From assembly GCF_018141525.1 (NCBI RefSeq), contig NZ_CP064655.1, positions 2,822,501-2,886,500 of the forward strand: a DNA stretch of 64,000 nt, read 5' to 3'. The stretch is from Miltoncostaea marina (GTDB lineage Bacteria > Actinomycetota > Thermoleophilia > Miltoncostaeales > Miltoncostaeaceae). Shown here one piece after another: positions 36,134-44,275 of the stretch (its first letter is position 1; each line of letters begins with the position of its first letter). Under the pieces are notes generated by a model. It was not told the origin of the DNA and ran no database searches. It saw only the letters and a program-made list of their open reading frames with translations. The position numbers and the translations under genes are program-made.

Positions 36134-37018
36134 CTAGCGGGACGCTCCCGCATGGTCGGGATCGACTCCCGTCAGCTCAGGGTACGGGTTGAACGGCGTC
36201 CAATCGCGCCGCACCTCGAAGTGCAGGTGCGTGGCCCCGTAGCGGGCGTCGCCGCTGTTGCCGACCGAGCCGACCACCTGACCGGCGGTCACGTTGCTCC
36301 CGAGCTGCAGGCCCGGAACGATCGACTGCATGTGGGCATAGTAGAACTGGATACCGTCGGGGCGGCGGATCCAGAGGTAGATGCCGCCGAGGCCCGTCTC
36401 GGTGCGAGAGATCTTCGACACGACACCGCCGTCCGCGGCCACGACCGGGGTGTGGCGGTCGGCCATGATGTCGGTCCCCTCGTGGCCGCCCTGCGCCCGC
36501 GGGGCACCCCAGTCGTTGGCGTACGAATGGTCGCCCGCCACCGGGAAGACCTTGACGTACGAGCCCGCGCGCGGCGCCACTCGACCGACCCCCGCTCCGG
36601 CAGCGCGGCGCATACGCAGGCCCAGCCGTCGCAGCAGCTTCCCGTCGACGACGCCCGTCGCGCGGAGTCCGAGCCGCCGCTGGAAGCGTTGCACGGCCCG
36701 CTTCGTCGCAGGGCCGAAGACGCCGTCCACGGCAATCCGCTGGCCGCGCCGGCGCAGCTCGCGCTGGAGGTCGCGAACGAGCCGGCCGCGCGCGCCGACG
36801 CGCAGGCGGGCCTGGGCGGGCGTGGCCGTCGAGGGGCGGGCGCGTGTGGCGGCTGCGGGGGGCGCTGGAGCCGGTGCGGCCGGCGTCGACCTCGCAGACG
36901 GCGGCGGGGGCATCTCCACCGCGTCGGCGGCCGTTGCGCCGGCGAGACCGGCGATGCCCATCAAGACGGCGAGCGCGTGGGCCCGACCAGCACCAGAGCA
37001 GGCGCTAATGCGACTCAT
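36134..37018 (-). CDS. Secreted M23 peptidase with peptidoglycan-binding domain (copy 2)
   Basis: The 294-residue protein has a signal peptide (AVLMGIAGLAGATAADA), a Pro/Ala linker and a PG_binding_1 domain (VGARGRLVRDLQRELRRRG ... GVFGPATKRAVQRFQRRLGL). Its M23 domain has zinc ligands GHEGTDIMAD and HLHFE. It is clearly paralogous to the protein at 32782-33702; motif after motif is nearly the same. The ATG is preceded by AAAGGAG. Together the two copies bracket the istB fragment, copC and SCO1. Confidence 0.9.
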   Translation of the reverse strand: MSRISACSGAGRAHALAVLMGIAGLAGATAADAVEMPPPPSARSTPAAPAPAPPAAATRARPSTATPAQARLRVGARGRLVRDLQRELRRRGQRIAVDGVFGPATKRAVQRFQRRLGLRATGVVDGKLLRRLGLRMRRAAGAGVGRVAPRAGSYVKVFPVAGDHSYANDWGAPRAQGGHEGTDIMADRHTPVVAADGGVVSKISRTETGLGGIYLWIRRPDGIQFYYAHMQSIVPGLQLGSNVTAGQVVGSVGNSGDARYGATHLHFEVRRDWTPFNPYPELTGVDPDHAGASR

Positions 37019-37222
37019 CGGCTCCTTTCATCCCAGCCGCGGCCGGGTCGGGAGGTTCCGGACGCGGGCACGAGCCGGAATCCCCTCGGAGTCGTTCGGG
37101 AACGGGCGGGACTCTAGGCGCGCAGCCGTAATCAGGTCAAGCGAGTCTCGCCGCAGCCCGGACAGCCGTACCCGCCGCGGCGCCCGCGACACGTCAGCGG
37201 GGCCGTGGGGCGGGAGTGGCCG

Positions 37223-37228
37223 TAGAAT
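37223..37228 (+). promoter_or_regulatory. Leaderless -10 box (TAGAAT) of the redox pair
   Basis: TAGAAT lies 9 bases before the ATG of the ResA-like gene, with no Shine-Dalgarno sequence between them. A transcript starting about 7 bases after the box would begin near the start codon. Confidence 0.45.
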
Positions 37229-37237
37229 CCGCTGGCG

Positions 37238-37867
37238 ATGACGGCCGAGACAAGAGGTGGCGAGCCCGAGCCGCGGCCCAATGGCCGCTCGACGCGCCGG
37301 TACGTCGTGGGCGCCATCGCGCTGCTCGCCGTCGGGGCGTTCGTGGCGCTTCTCGTCCTCGGATTGACCGCGCGGAGCGTCGACCGCAGCATCGACAGCG
37401 CGATCGCCCGTGGAGAGCTCGAGCAGGCGCCCGAGTTCACCCTCCCGGTGCTCGCGAACGGCGAAGCCCTCGGGAAGCGCGAGGGCGACGAGCTCTCCCT
37501 CTCCGAGCTGCGCGGCCGTCCGGTGATCCTGAACTTCTGGGCCTCGTGGTGCGACCCGTGCCGGCGGGAGGCGCCGATCCTCGAGGACGCCTGGCGCGCG
37601 GGCCGGGCGCGGGGAGCCGTCGTTCTCGGGGTCGACGTGCAGGACCTCACCGGCAACGCCCGTGACTTCATCGCGAAGTTCAAGCAGACGTACCCCCACG
37701 TGCGCGACAAGGGCGAGGGCACGTACCGCCGCTATGGCCTCACCGGCCTACCCGAGACGTACTTCCTGGACCGCGCGGGGCGGGTCCGCGCCCACTGGGT
37801 CGGTGAGATCGACGCCGACCAGATGGCCGACGGACTCGAGTTAATCCTCTCGCCGCCGAGCCGGTGA
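37238..37867 (+). CDS. TlpA/ResA-like membrane-anchored thiol-disulfide reductase
   Basis: This 209-residue protein has one transmembrane anchor (about 22-44) and a TlpA-type thioredoxin domain with the active site C105-DPC-108 in FWASWCDPCRREAP. The cis-Pro segment is YGLTGLPETYFLD. It faces outside and reduces disulfides, in other bacteria on apocytochrome c or copper-site cysteines. It is coupled by GTGA to a CcdA-like protein that would feed it electrons. Confidence 0.9.
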   Translation: MTAETRGGEPEPRPNGRSTRRYVVGAIALLAVGAFVALLVLGLTARSVDRSIDSAIARGELEQAPEFTLPVLANGEALGKREGDELSLSELRGRPVILNFWASWCDPCRREAPILEDAWRAGRARGAVVLGVDVQDLTGNARDFIAKFKQTYPHVRDKGEGTYRRYGLTGLPETYFLDRAGRVRAHWVGEIDADQMADGLELILSPPSR

Positions 37868-38583
37868 CCGAGCTCGGGGTCACCGCGTTCGCGGTGGCGA
37901 TGGCCGGCGGCGTGCTGTCCTTCCTGTCACCGTGCGTACTCGCCCTGGTGCCCGGCTACCTGGCGTTCGTGTCGGGCGTGTCGGTCGACCGGATCGCGGG
38001 CGAGCGTCGCGTCGTCGTGATCCCCACCCTCGCGTTCATCCTCGGCTTCGCCGCGGTCTTCACCCTGCTCGGGGCGGGCGTCGGGGGGGCGAGCGCGGTG
38101 CTCAAGGAGGAGCGGCGCACGCTCGAAGTCGCGGGAGGCGTCCTCCTCGTGGCGCTCGGGCTACTGATCCTGCTCGGGCCACGGCTCGGGCTGGCCCAGC
38201 GAGAGTGGCGGCCGCTCGCCTGGATGCGCGGCCGCGGCGGCCGCGCGAGCGGCGGGGCGCTCACGGGGATCGTCTTTGCGATCGGCTGGACGCCGTGCAT
38301 CGGCCCGATCCTGGGCGCGATCCTGACCTTCGCCGGTACCGGGCAGAGCCCGGCGGGCGGCGCCGCCCTGCTGCTCGCATACTCGGCGGGCCTCGGCGTC
38401 CCCTTCCTGGCGACGAGCCTCGCGTTCGACCGGTCGGTCGGCGTCTTCCGCCGGGTCCGCCGGGCCGGTGCCGTCATGTCGACGGCCTCGGGCGCAGGCG
38501 TCGCGGCCATGGGGGTGCTCGTGGCGAGCGGACAGCTCGCCGTGATCACCCGCGAGCTCGCGCGCTTCAACCAGTTCGGCTAG
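37864..38583 (+). CDS. ccdA: CcdA/DsbD-type transmembrane electron carrier
   Basis: The 239-residue protein has six transmembrane helices in two inverted triplets, each with a conserved Cys: FLSPCVLALVPGYLAF in TM1 and GWTPCIGPILGAIL in TM4. The Cys pair shuttles electrons from cytosolic thioredoxin to outside acceptors, here most likely the ResA-like partner coupled upstream. Such pairs serve cytochrome c maturation or metal-protein reduction; the metal context suggests the latter. Confidence 0.92.
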   Translation: MTELGVTAFAVAMAGGVLSFLSPCVLALVPGYLAFVSGVSVDRIAGERRVVVIPTLAFILGFAAVFTLLGAGVGGASAVLKEERRTLEVAGGVLLVALGLLILLGPRLGLAQREWRPLAWMRGRGGRASGGALTGIVFAIGWTPCIGPILGAILTFAGTGQSPAGGAALLLAYSAGLGVPFLATSLAFDRSVGVFRRVRRAGAVMSTASGAGVAAMGVLVASGQLAVITRELARFNQFG

Positions 38584-38637
38584 CGCCGGGCCGCTGCGAT
38601 CGCCGTCGCGACGCCGGCGACCGCACCGGGGGGGCGG

Positions 38638-39219
38638 CTACCCGCCCTCCGAGGCTCGCGCGTCGGTCTCCGACGGCGCGACGGCCGAGAGGAGTAACGC
38701 GCCGCCCGCGATGACGAGCATGTCCGCGACGTTGAACGGCGGCCACCGGAGCGGGTCGAGATAGTCGGTGACGCTCGAGCGCACGAGCCGCTCGCTGACG
38801 TTTCCGAGCGCGCCCGCGGCGAGCATGATGGCGCCATACGCGGCGGCGGGCCGGGCGGTGATCCGCCGCCACGCGAGGAGGGCCAGGGCCGGGAGAATCA
38901 CGGCGCCGGCCACGCCGACGATGCGGCCGCTGCCGGACAGCAAGCCGAGGGCCGCCCCGTCGTTGGTCGCGCTCGTGATCGACAGCCCCGGGGCGATCGC
39001 GTGGCGGTCGCCCGCCGGCATGGCGCTCCTGACTGCCCACCTGGCCATCTGATCGGCGATCGCCAGCGCAGAGCCGGCGATCAGGACGCCGACGAGCCGG
39101 GAGCGCGCACGCGCTCGTCGCCTCCGCAGCGACGCTTCGGTGACGGCCTCGGCCAACGACGAGGCGGGCGCGCCGCGCGATCGTCGGCCCTCGGACGGCC
39201 CTCGCTCAGTGATCGCCAT
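38638..39219 (-). CDS. lspA: Lipoprotein signal peptidase (LspA) with Asp-to-Glu change
   Basis: This 193-residue protein has four transmembrane helices and LspA blocks: ATNDGAALGLLSG (about 84-96), GALGNVSERLV (136-146), VTDYLDPLRWPPFNVADM. The second catalytic Asp (D166, FNVAD) is present. In the first block the family reads GNxxDR with a catalytic Asp, but here it is Glu143. Accessory LspA genes are known in lead-resistance clusters (pbrC). Whether the Glu form is active is open. Confidence 0.85.
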   Translation of the reverse strand: MAITERGPSEGRRSRGAPASSLAEAVTEASLRRRRARARSRLVGVLIAGSALAIADQMARWAVRSAMPAGDRHAIAPGLSITSATNDGAALGLLSGSGRIVGVAGAVILPALALLAWRRITARPAAAYGAIMLAAGALGNVSERLVRSSVTDYLDPLRWPPFNVADMLVIAGGALLLSAVAPSETDARASEGG

Positions 39220-39351
39220 GCCTTTCCGATACGCCGCCGATCCCTCACGATAGCCGCCCGCCGGCCGACCCGGGCACGCCCTCGACAGACGCGCCGCCAG
39301 GGTCGCTCGTCATCGGAAAACTGACGACGCGCCGTGGCATGATCGAGTCCT

Positions 39352-40062
39352 ATGCCCCGTCGCCGAGCGATCCCCCGCCATGCGACCGCAGCCGATCGGC
39401 CGACCCGCCGAGTCCGCCGCGCCGTCGCGGGCCTCGTCACCCTCCTCGCCCTCATCGCTGTCGCGGTGCAGCCGGCCGCCGGGCACGTCGGCGTCCTGCC
39501 GACGGAGGTGAAAGCTGGCGAGGCGCAGCGGTTCACCGTCCGCGTCCCCTCCGAGCGCGACGTGGACACCGTGGCGGTGGAGGTGACCTTCCCGGATGAG
39601 GTCACCGTCTACTCCGTGAAGCCGGAGCCGGGCTGGGACATCCGCATGCTCTACCGGCCCGACAGGCGCACGAAGGGCGTCGTCTTCAGCGGCGGGCGCA
39701 TCGGCCCGGGGCAGTTCCAGGAGTTCGACCTGCTCGGCACGCCCTCAGCGGAGGGGACCGCCGTCTGGCGCTCTCGCCAGACCTACGCGGACGGCGTCGT
39801 CAAGCCCTGGACCGGCCCGCCGGAGGAGCCCGGGGCCGCCGCCCCTGAGAGCGGCCCCTCCGAACCGGGCCCCGCCTCGGCGATGACGATCAGCCTGGGC
39901 GGCGCGACGCCTGCGGCCGCCGCGACCGGGGGCGGCGGCGATGACGACGCGTCGGCCGCGGTCTGGTTGGGACTCATCGCGATCGCGGTCGCAGCCGCGT
40001 CGGCGGTCGGTGTTGGTTTCCTGTGGACGACGCGGCCGGCGCCCCTGCCCGACGACGAATGA
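39352..40062 (+). CDS. YcnI-like copper-binding membrane protein (DUF1775)
   Basis: The 236-residue protein has a signal peptide ending at PAAGH. The mature N-terminal His (HVGVLPTEVKAGE) and a nearby Trp (GWDIRMLY) match the mono-His/Trp Cu(II) site known in YcnI. The beta domain is followed by a Pro/Gly linker and a C-terminal transmembrane anchor (about 205-228). It is coupled by ATGA to the CopC-CopD gene, as in ycnI-ycnJ copper-acquisition operons. Confidence 0.88.
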   Translation: MPRRRAIPRHATAADRPTRRVRRAVAGLVTLLALIAVAVQPAAGHVGVLPTEVKAGEAQRFTVRVPSERDVDTVAVEVTFPDEVTVYSVKPEPGWDIRMLYRPDRRTKGVVFSGGRIGPGQFQEFDLLGTPSAEGTAVWRSRQTYADGVVKPWTGPPEEPGAAAPESGPSEPGPASAMTISLGGATPAAAATGGGGDDDASAAVWLGLIAIAVAAASAVGVGFLWTTRPAPLPDDE

Positions 40063-41492
40063 CCCGGAGGCGACGGCGCACGGCGGTGTCGGCCCTCGTC
40101 GGCCTGCTGGTCGTCGCCCTACTGCTGCCCGCCACCGCGTTTGGGCACGCGGTCCTGAAGAGCTCGAGCCCGGCGGCGGACTCGAAGCTGGCCGCCAGCC
40201 CCGCAGCGGTGACGTTGACCTTCACCGAGCCGGTCCAGCTCCTCGAGGAGCGCGACGCCGACGTGGTCGACTCGGATGGCACGGTCGTCAGCACATCGGC
40301 GCGGAAGCTGCCTGGCGATGCGCGCGTCCTCGAGGTCGCGTTGAGGGCCGGGCTCCCGGAGGGGACGTACACCGTCCGCTACAAGATCATCGGCGCCGAC
40401 TCGCACGTGATCCGGGGGCTCTTCGTGTTCGGGGTGGGCACCGGCGAGCTGGAGGAGCCGTTCATCGGCGGCCTCGGGCCGGGCGGCCCGTCCGAGACGA
40501 GCCCCTGGGCGGTCAGCGCGCGCTTCCTCGAGCTCGTCGGGCTGGGTGGGCTGCTCGGCCTGGTGGCCTTCCGGTGGTTGATCTGGGCGCCCGCCCTGCG
40601 GCGTGCGCCCGCGCTGGCGGCCGGCGAGCGTGAGGCCGTCGCTGCCTGGGGACGCGACGCGTATTGGATCGCCTTCGGCGTCCTCGCGTTGGGTGCGATG
40701 CTCGCCGAGGGGTACCTGCTCGTCGTCCAGAGCGCGGGGGTGCTCGGCGTGAGCGTCCTCGCCGCAGCGCAGGACGCGACCGGCCTCAGCCAGGTGCTCG
40801 GGAACACGAGCATCGGATCGCTCGTACAGATCAGGGGCGCGCTGCTCTTCGGCGTCTTCGCCCTCGGCGCGGTCCTGTTCATGCGCGAGTACGGCGGCTC
40901 CGTCGCGCCGCGGCCGGCTCAGGCGTCGTACGGGCTGGTCGGGACGGTGGTGATCGCAGCCCTCCTGATCTCGGTGATGGGAGGTGTCGCCGCCCAGGGC
41001 CACCCGCAGGTGGCGCGCTTCCCGGCGGTGCAGATCGGGGCGCAGCTCGTGCATCTCGCCACCGTCGCGGTCTGGATCACGGGCCTCGCGTTGGTTGCGG
41101 TGTCCCTGCTGCGGGTGCCCCGCATCGCGCCCGACGGTGGCCCGGTCGTCTCAGCGCACCTGCTCGCCCGCTTCTCGCGCCTCGCGCTCGTCGTCGTCGG
41201 ACTCGCGATCCTCACCGGGGTCATCCGCTCGCTCGCGGAGCTGAGCGAGCCGCAGGAGCTCTGGGAGACGGCCTACGGGCGCAGCATCGTCTTCAAGCTG
41301 CTTCTACTCTGCCCGATCGGCTTCCTCGCGATGTACAACCGGCGGATCGTGACCGCGTTGCGTCGAGTGGAGCGGCCCAACCGAGCGACCCTCCGCCGGG
41401 TGCGGCGCATGGCGAGCGCCGAGTTCGCCCTGTCGATCAGCATCGTCGTCATCGCGTCGCTGCTGGTCGCCCAGGTCCCGGGCGGCTCGTAG
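40059..41492 (+). CDS. CopC-CopD fusion copper import protein (YcnJ-like)
   Basis: The 477-residue protein has a signal peptide, then a CopC domain with N-terminal His (GHAVLKSSSPAADSKLAASP) and DSHVIRGLFVFGVG. About eight transmembrane helices of CopD type follow (FLELVGLGGLLGLVAF; GHPQVARFPAVQIGAQLVHL; FSRLALVVVGLAILTGVIRSL). Such fusions move copper inward. Coupled to YcnI in front. Import next to exporters suggests copper delivery to secreted or membrane enzymes rather than plain resistance. Confidence 0.9.
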   Translation: MTRRRRRTAVSALVGLLVVALLLPATAFGHAVLKSSSPAADSKLAASPAAVTLTFTEPVQLLEERDADVVDSDGTVVSTSARKLPGDARVLEVALRAGLPEGTYTVRYKIIGADSHVIRGLFVFGVGTGELEEPFIGGLGPGGPSETSPWAVSARFLELVGLGGLLGLVAFRWLIWAPALRRAPALAAGEREAVAAWGRDAYWIAFGVLALGAMLAEGYLLVVQSAGVLGVSVLAAAQDATGLSQVLGNTSIGSLVQIRGALLFGVFALGAVLFMREYGGSVAPRPAQASYGLVGTVVIAALLISVMGGVAAQGHPQVARFPAVQIGAQLVHLATVAVWITGLALVAVSLLRVPRIAPDGGPVVSAHLLARFSRLALVVVGLAILTGVIRSLAELSEPQELWETAYGRSIVFKLLLLCPIGFLAMYNRRIVTALRRVERPNRATLRRVRRMASAEFALSISIVVIASLLVAQVPGGS

Positions 41493-41550
41493 CCCCCTGA
41501 TCTCCGGGGCCTCAGCCGGGCGCGGAGACATGTCGTCGCGCCGCGACGGT

Positions 41551-42759
41551 TCAACCGACGAGCAGCCCCGTCAGGTACATGACCGCCAGGCCGGCGAGGA
41601 AGCCGCCCACCACCCAGCCCGACCCGAGCCCGCCGGGCGCGCGCCGGGCCACGTGGCGGCCGACCTCGACCACGACCTGCGCGGCGGCCCCGACGGCGAT
41701 CGCGAAGAACACGACCGCGAGCACCTCGTCCGTGACGAAGCCGCCGATCCAGGCGCCGAGGATCGCCGGCGCGCCGGCCACGAGCGCCAGGACGGCGAGG
41801 CGCCCCAGCCCGACCGGTCGCCCCTCCGCCACCGGGGCGACGATGCCGAGGCCCTCGGTGACGTTGTGGACCATGAAACCCACGATCAGGAAGCTCCCGA
41901 GCGCCAGCTCGCCGAGGGCGAACGACGAGCCGATCGCCAGGCCCTCGCCGAGGTTGTGCAGCCCGATGCCCACGGCGACCATCGTCGCCAGGGCGAGCCC
42001 GGTCAGCGGTGACCCGGCCGTCGCCTCCGGCTCCCGACGCGCCAGCCGTTGGGAGACCCAGGTCAGGCCGAGGTAGCTGACCGCGACCCCGACAAGCACG
42101 AGGCCGGGCCCGCCGAGCGCCCCCGGAAGCGACGCCTGCAGTTCGAGCGCCTCGGCCAGTGCGTCGACCGCCAGGAAGGTCAGCAGCCCGCCGGTGAGGG
42201 CCATGAAGGCCACCAGCCAGCGCGGGTCGGCGCGACGCAGCGAGGGCAGCCACAGCATCCCGAGCGCGACCGGCACGACACCGACCAGGAAGCCGATCAA
42301 CGCGTAGCCGCCGATGCTCGAGCCGTCGACGCCGGGGATCGGGACCGCCGCCGGGACCTCGAACGTCGTCTGGATCCCCGTGGAGCTCGTGACGCCGATG
42401 GCGTACGGATCGTCCTCCACCCAGGCGTAGGGAATCTCGAGCATCGTGGAGCGAAGGCGGCCGAGGGTCTCCGGGCCGTCGGCGGTGAACGGCACGATCG
42501 CGTCGTCCACGGTCACGACGGCGATCGTCACGTCCTCCGGCTGCGGGTTCCGCACCGACACCCTGATCTCTCCCGGATGGAACTCGACGCGCCGGATATC
42601 GACCTCATCGGCCGGGGGCGGGTTGGCGCCGATGAGGCCCGTGATCGACCCCCCCGAGGAGACGAAGCTGCCGACGACCGCGACCAGCAGCAGGAGCGGC
42701 ACGACCGCGAGCAGCCGGCCGGACCACCAGCGCCGGCGGGCCGTCGCGGCGGTCGACAT
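41551..42759 (-). CDS. ZIP-family metal transporter with N-terminal beta domain
   Basis: The C-terminal 230 residues form a ZIP transporter of eight helices with the metal-path motifs GIGLHNLGEGLAIGSSF (TM4) and GFMVHNVTEGLGI (TM5). In front lie a transmembrane helix (about 15-35) and a 100-residue exported domain (VEFHPGEIRVSVRNPQPEDVTI ...) that resembles a cupredoxin-like beta sandwich. Such an extension is not standard for ZIPs. Coupled (ATGA) behind the multicopper oxidase gene, so the two act together. Confidence 0.85.
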   Translation of the reverse strand: MSTAATARRRWWSGRLLAVVPLLLLVAVVGSFVSSGGSITGLIGANPPPADEVDIRRVEFHPGEIRVSVRNPQPEDVTIAVVTVDDAIVPFTADGPETLGRLRSTMLEIPYAWVEDDPYAIGVTSSTGIQTTFEVPAAVPIPGVDGSSIGGYALIGFLVGVVPVALGMLWLPSLRRADPRWLVAFMALTGGLLTFLAVDALAEALELQASLPGALGGPGLVLVGVAVSYLGLTWVSQRLARREPEATAGSPLTGLALATMVAVGIGLHNLGEGLAIGSSFALGELALGSFLIVGFMVHNVTEGLGIVAPVAEGRPVGLGRLAVLALVAGAPAILGAWIGGFVTDEVLAVVFFAIAVGAAAQVVVEVGRHVARRAPGGLGSGWVVGGFLAGLAVMYLTGLLVG

Positions 42760-43772
42760 CAGGCGTCGACCACGTCGAAGAAGCCCATCCAGCCGAGTTC
42801 GGTGAACTCGGACTGGTGGGCGTGGAACATGAACCGGCCGGCGTTGTGCCAGTCGATCTCGATGATCCCGCGCTCGCCCTGGCACTGCATGACCGTGTCG
42901 GTGTAGTCGAACTGGTCGGTGCTGCCGGTGCGGTAGTAGCGGAAGAACTCGCCGTGGAGGTGGAACGAGTTGATGAGGTCGAACTCGGTCAGGTTGGCGA
43001 GGTAGATGCGCAGCGTCTCCGAGCGGCGCACCCGGATCGGGTAGCGCGCGTAGTAGAAGGCCCGCCCGTTGACCGAGTAGAAGTTGTTTTCGCCGTCGCC
43101 GTCGGTGTCGTAGCCGTTCATCACGAGGACGATCTCTCGCGCGGGCCGGCGCGGCTTGGGCGGGTCGATGATGAAGGCGCCGTAGAGCCCCTTGTGGATG
43201 TGCTTCTTCAGCGGCGCCGCGTGGCAGTGATAGAGCTGCATCCCGTACGGCCGGGCGGGGAACCGGTACGTGAAGGCCCCGCCCGGCTCGACGATCTCGA
43301 ACACGCCGTCCATGTCGGCGGGGTGGATGCCGTGGAAGTGGATCGTGTGCGGGTGCGACCCGCCGTTCGCGAAGACGACCTCGAGCACGTCGTCCTCGGT
43401 CGCGCGCAGCACCGGCCCGGGGACGGTGCCGTTGTAGGTCCACGCCGGGAAGGTCACGCCCTTCGCGACCTCGATCTCGCGGTCGAGCGCCGTCAGGCTG
43501 TACCGCCGGACGCGGCCCGGCCGGTGAGGCAGCGCGGGGGGCGGCCTCAGCAGCGCGTCGAGGTCGTCCGGGCCGCCCGGTGCCGGCACCGCCTCGCCGA
43601 TCATCGCCGCATGCCCGAGCGCCGCATGGGCATCGCGCGAGGCCAACCCCGGCGGCGGCGTGCCCGGCCCCGTGACGGCCGGCGCGGCGGCCAGGCCGGC
43701 CATCGGCAGCGCTGCGAGCACCGGTGCCGCGCCGATCAGGGCCTGCCTACGGGTGAAGCGTCTGCTAGCCAC
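42759..43772 (-). CDS. Two-domain multicopper oxidase, Tat-exported
   Basis: This 337-residue protein has a twin-arginine signal (RRFTRRQALIG) and two cupredoxin domains. Copper ligands are clear: HTIHFHG, YHCHAAPLKKHIHKG in the first domain and SFHLHGEFF, FHAHQSEF in the second. Short two-domain oxidases form trimers with trinuclear sites at the interfaces and oxidise Cu(I), Mn(II) or phenols. It leads an operon with the ZIP transporter and is divergent from the CadC-like gene. Confidence 0.9.
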   Translation of the reverse strand: MASRRFTRRQALIGAAPVLAALPMAGLAAAPAVTGPGTPPPGLASRDAHAALGHAAMIGEAVPAPGGPDDLDALLRPPPALPHRPGRVRRYSLTALDREIEVAKGVTFPAWTYNGTVPGPVLRATEDDVLEVVFANGGSHPHTIHFHGIHPADMDGVFEIVEPGGAFTYRFPARPYGMQLYHCHAAPLKKHIHKGLYGAFIIDPPKPRRPAREIVLVMNGYDTDGDGENNFYSVNGRAFYYARYPIRVRRSETLRIYLANLTEFDLINSFHLHGEFFRYYRTGSTDQFDYTDTVMQCQGERGIIEIDWHNAGRFMFHAHQSEFTELGWMGFFDVVDA

Positions 43773-43787
43773 GGCTCCTTATACCGC

Positions 43788-43894
43788 TAGCCAAGGCTAA
43801 TGCGCAAACAGTGGTGCGACTTCGTCCTGGCCGGCGGGCCACGCTGGGCGCCCGTCGAGCGGGCGGGCTAATCCAACCCCCGCAGGTCCATTAG
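43788..43894. promoter_or_regulatory. Divergent control region with two inverted repeats
   Basis: TAGCC-AA-GGCTA is a perfect palindrome at 43788-43799, close to the oxidase start. CTAATCCA (43868-43875) and TCCATTAG (43887-43894) form an imperfect inverted repeat just before the CadC-like gene. The second fits an ArsR/SmtB-family operator; the first may control the oxidase/ZIP operon. Confidence 0.5.
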
Positions 43895-43903
43895 GATGTC
43901 GCC

Positions 43904-44275
43904 ATGACCTCCGACGACACCTGCGAACTGCTCTGCCTCGACGCGGTCAAGGCCGACTCGTTGCGCCGTCGCCAGCCTGATCCGGAAAACCTCGAGCGCG
44001 CGGCCGAGGGCGCGAAGGCGCTCGCCGACCCGACGCGCCTGGGGCTTGCGGTGGCGCTCCGCGACGCCGCAGACGAGTGCTGCGTGTGCGACCTGGCCTT
44101 CGTGATCGGCCGCCAGGACAAGCTGGTCTCGCATCATCTCCGTCTGCTCCGCGGCGCCGGCCTGGCCGCGTCCCGCAAAGACGGACGGATGGTCCTCTAT
44201 CGGCTGACCGAGCGCGGCGAGGAAATGCTCGAGAGCGTGCTGCCGCGCGCGGGCGCCGGCCTGCTCGCTCGATGA
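43904..44275 (+). CDS. cadC: CadC-type ArsR/SmtB metal-sensing repressor
   Basis: This 123-residue winged-helix repressor has cysteines at C7, C11, C60 and C62 (DDTCELLCLD; DECCVCDLAF). The spacing fits the Cys7/11/58/60 alpha3N site by which staphylococcal CadC senses Cd, Pb and Zn. The recognition helix is KLVSHHLRLLRGAGL. The stop overlaps the ATPase start (ATGA), so it represses its own operon until soft metals bind. Confidence 0.93.
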   Translation: MTSDDTCELLCLDAVKADSLRRRQPDPENLERAAEGAKALADPTRLGLAVALRDAADECCVCDLAFVIGRQDKLVSHHLRLLRGAGLAASRKDGRMVLYRLTERGEEMLESVLPRAGAGLLAR

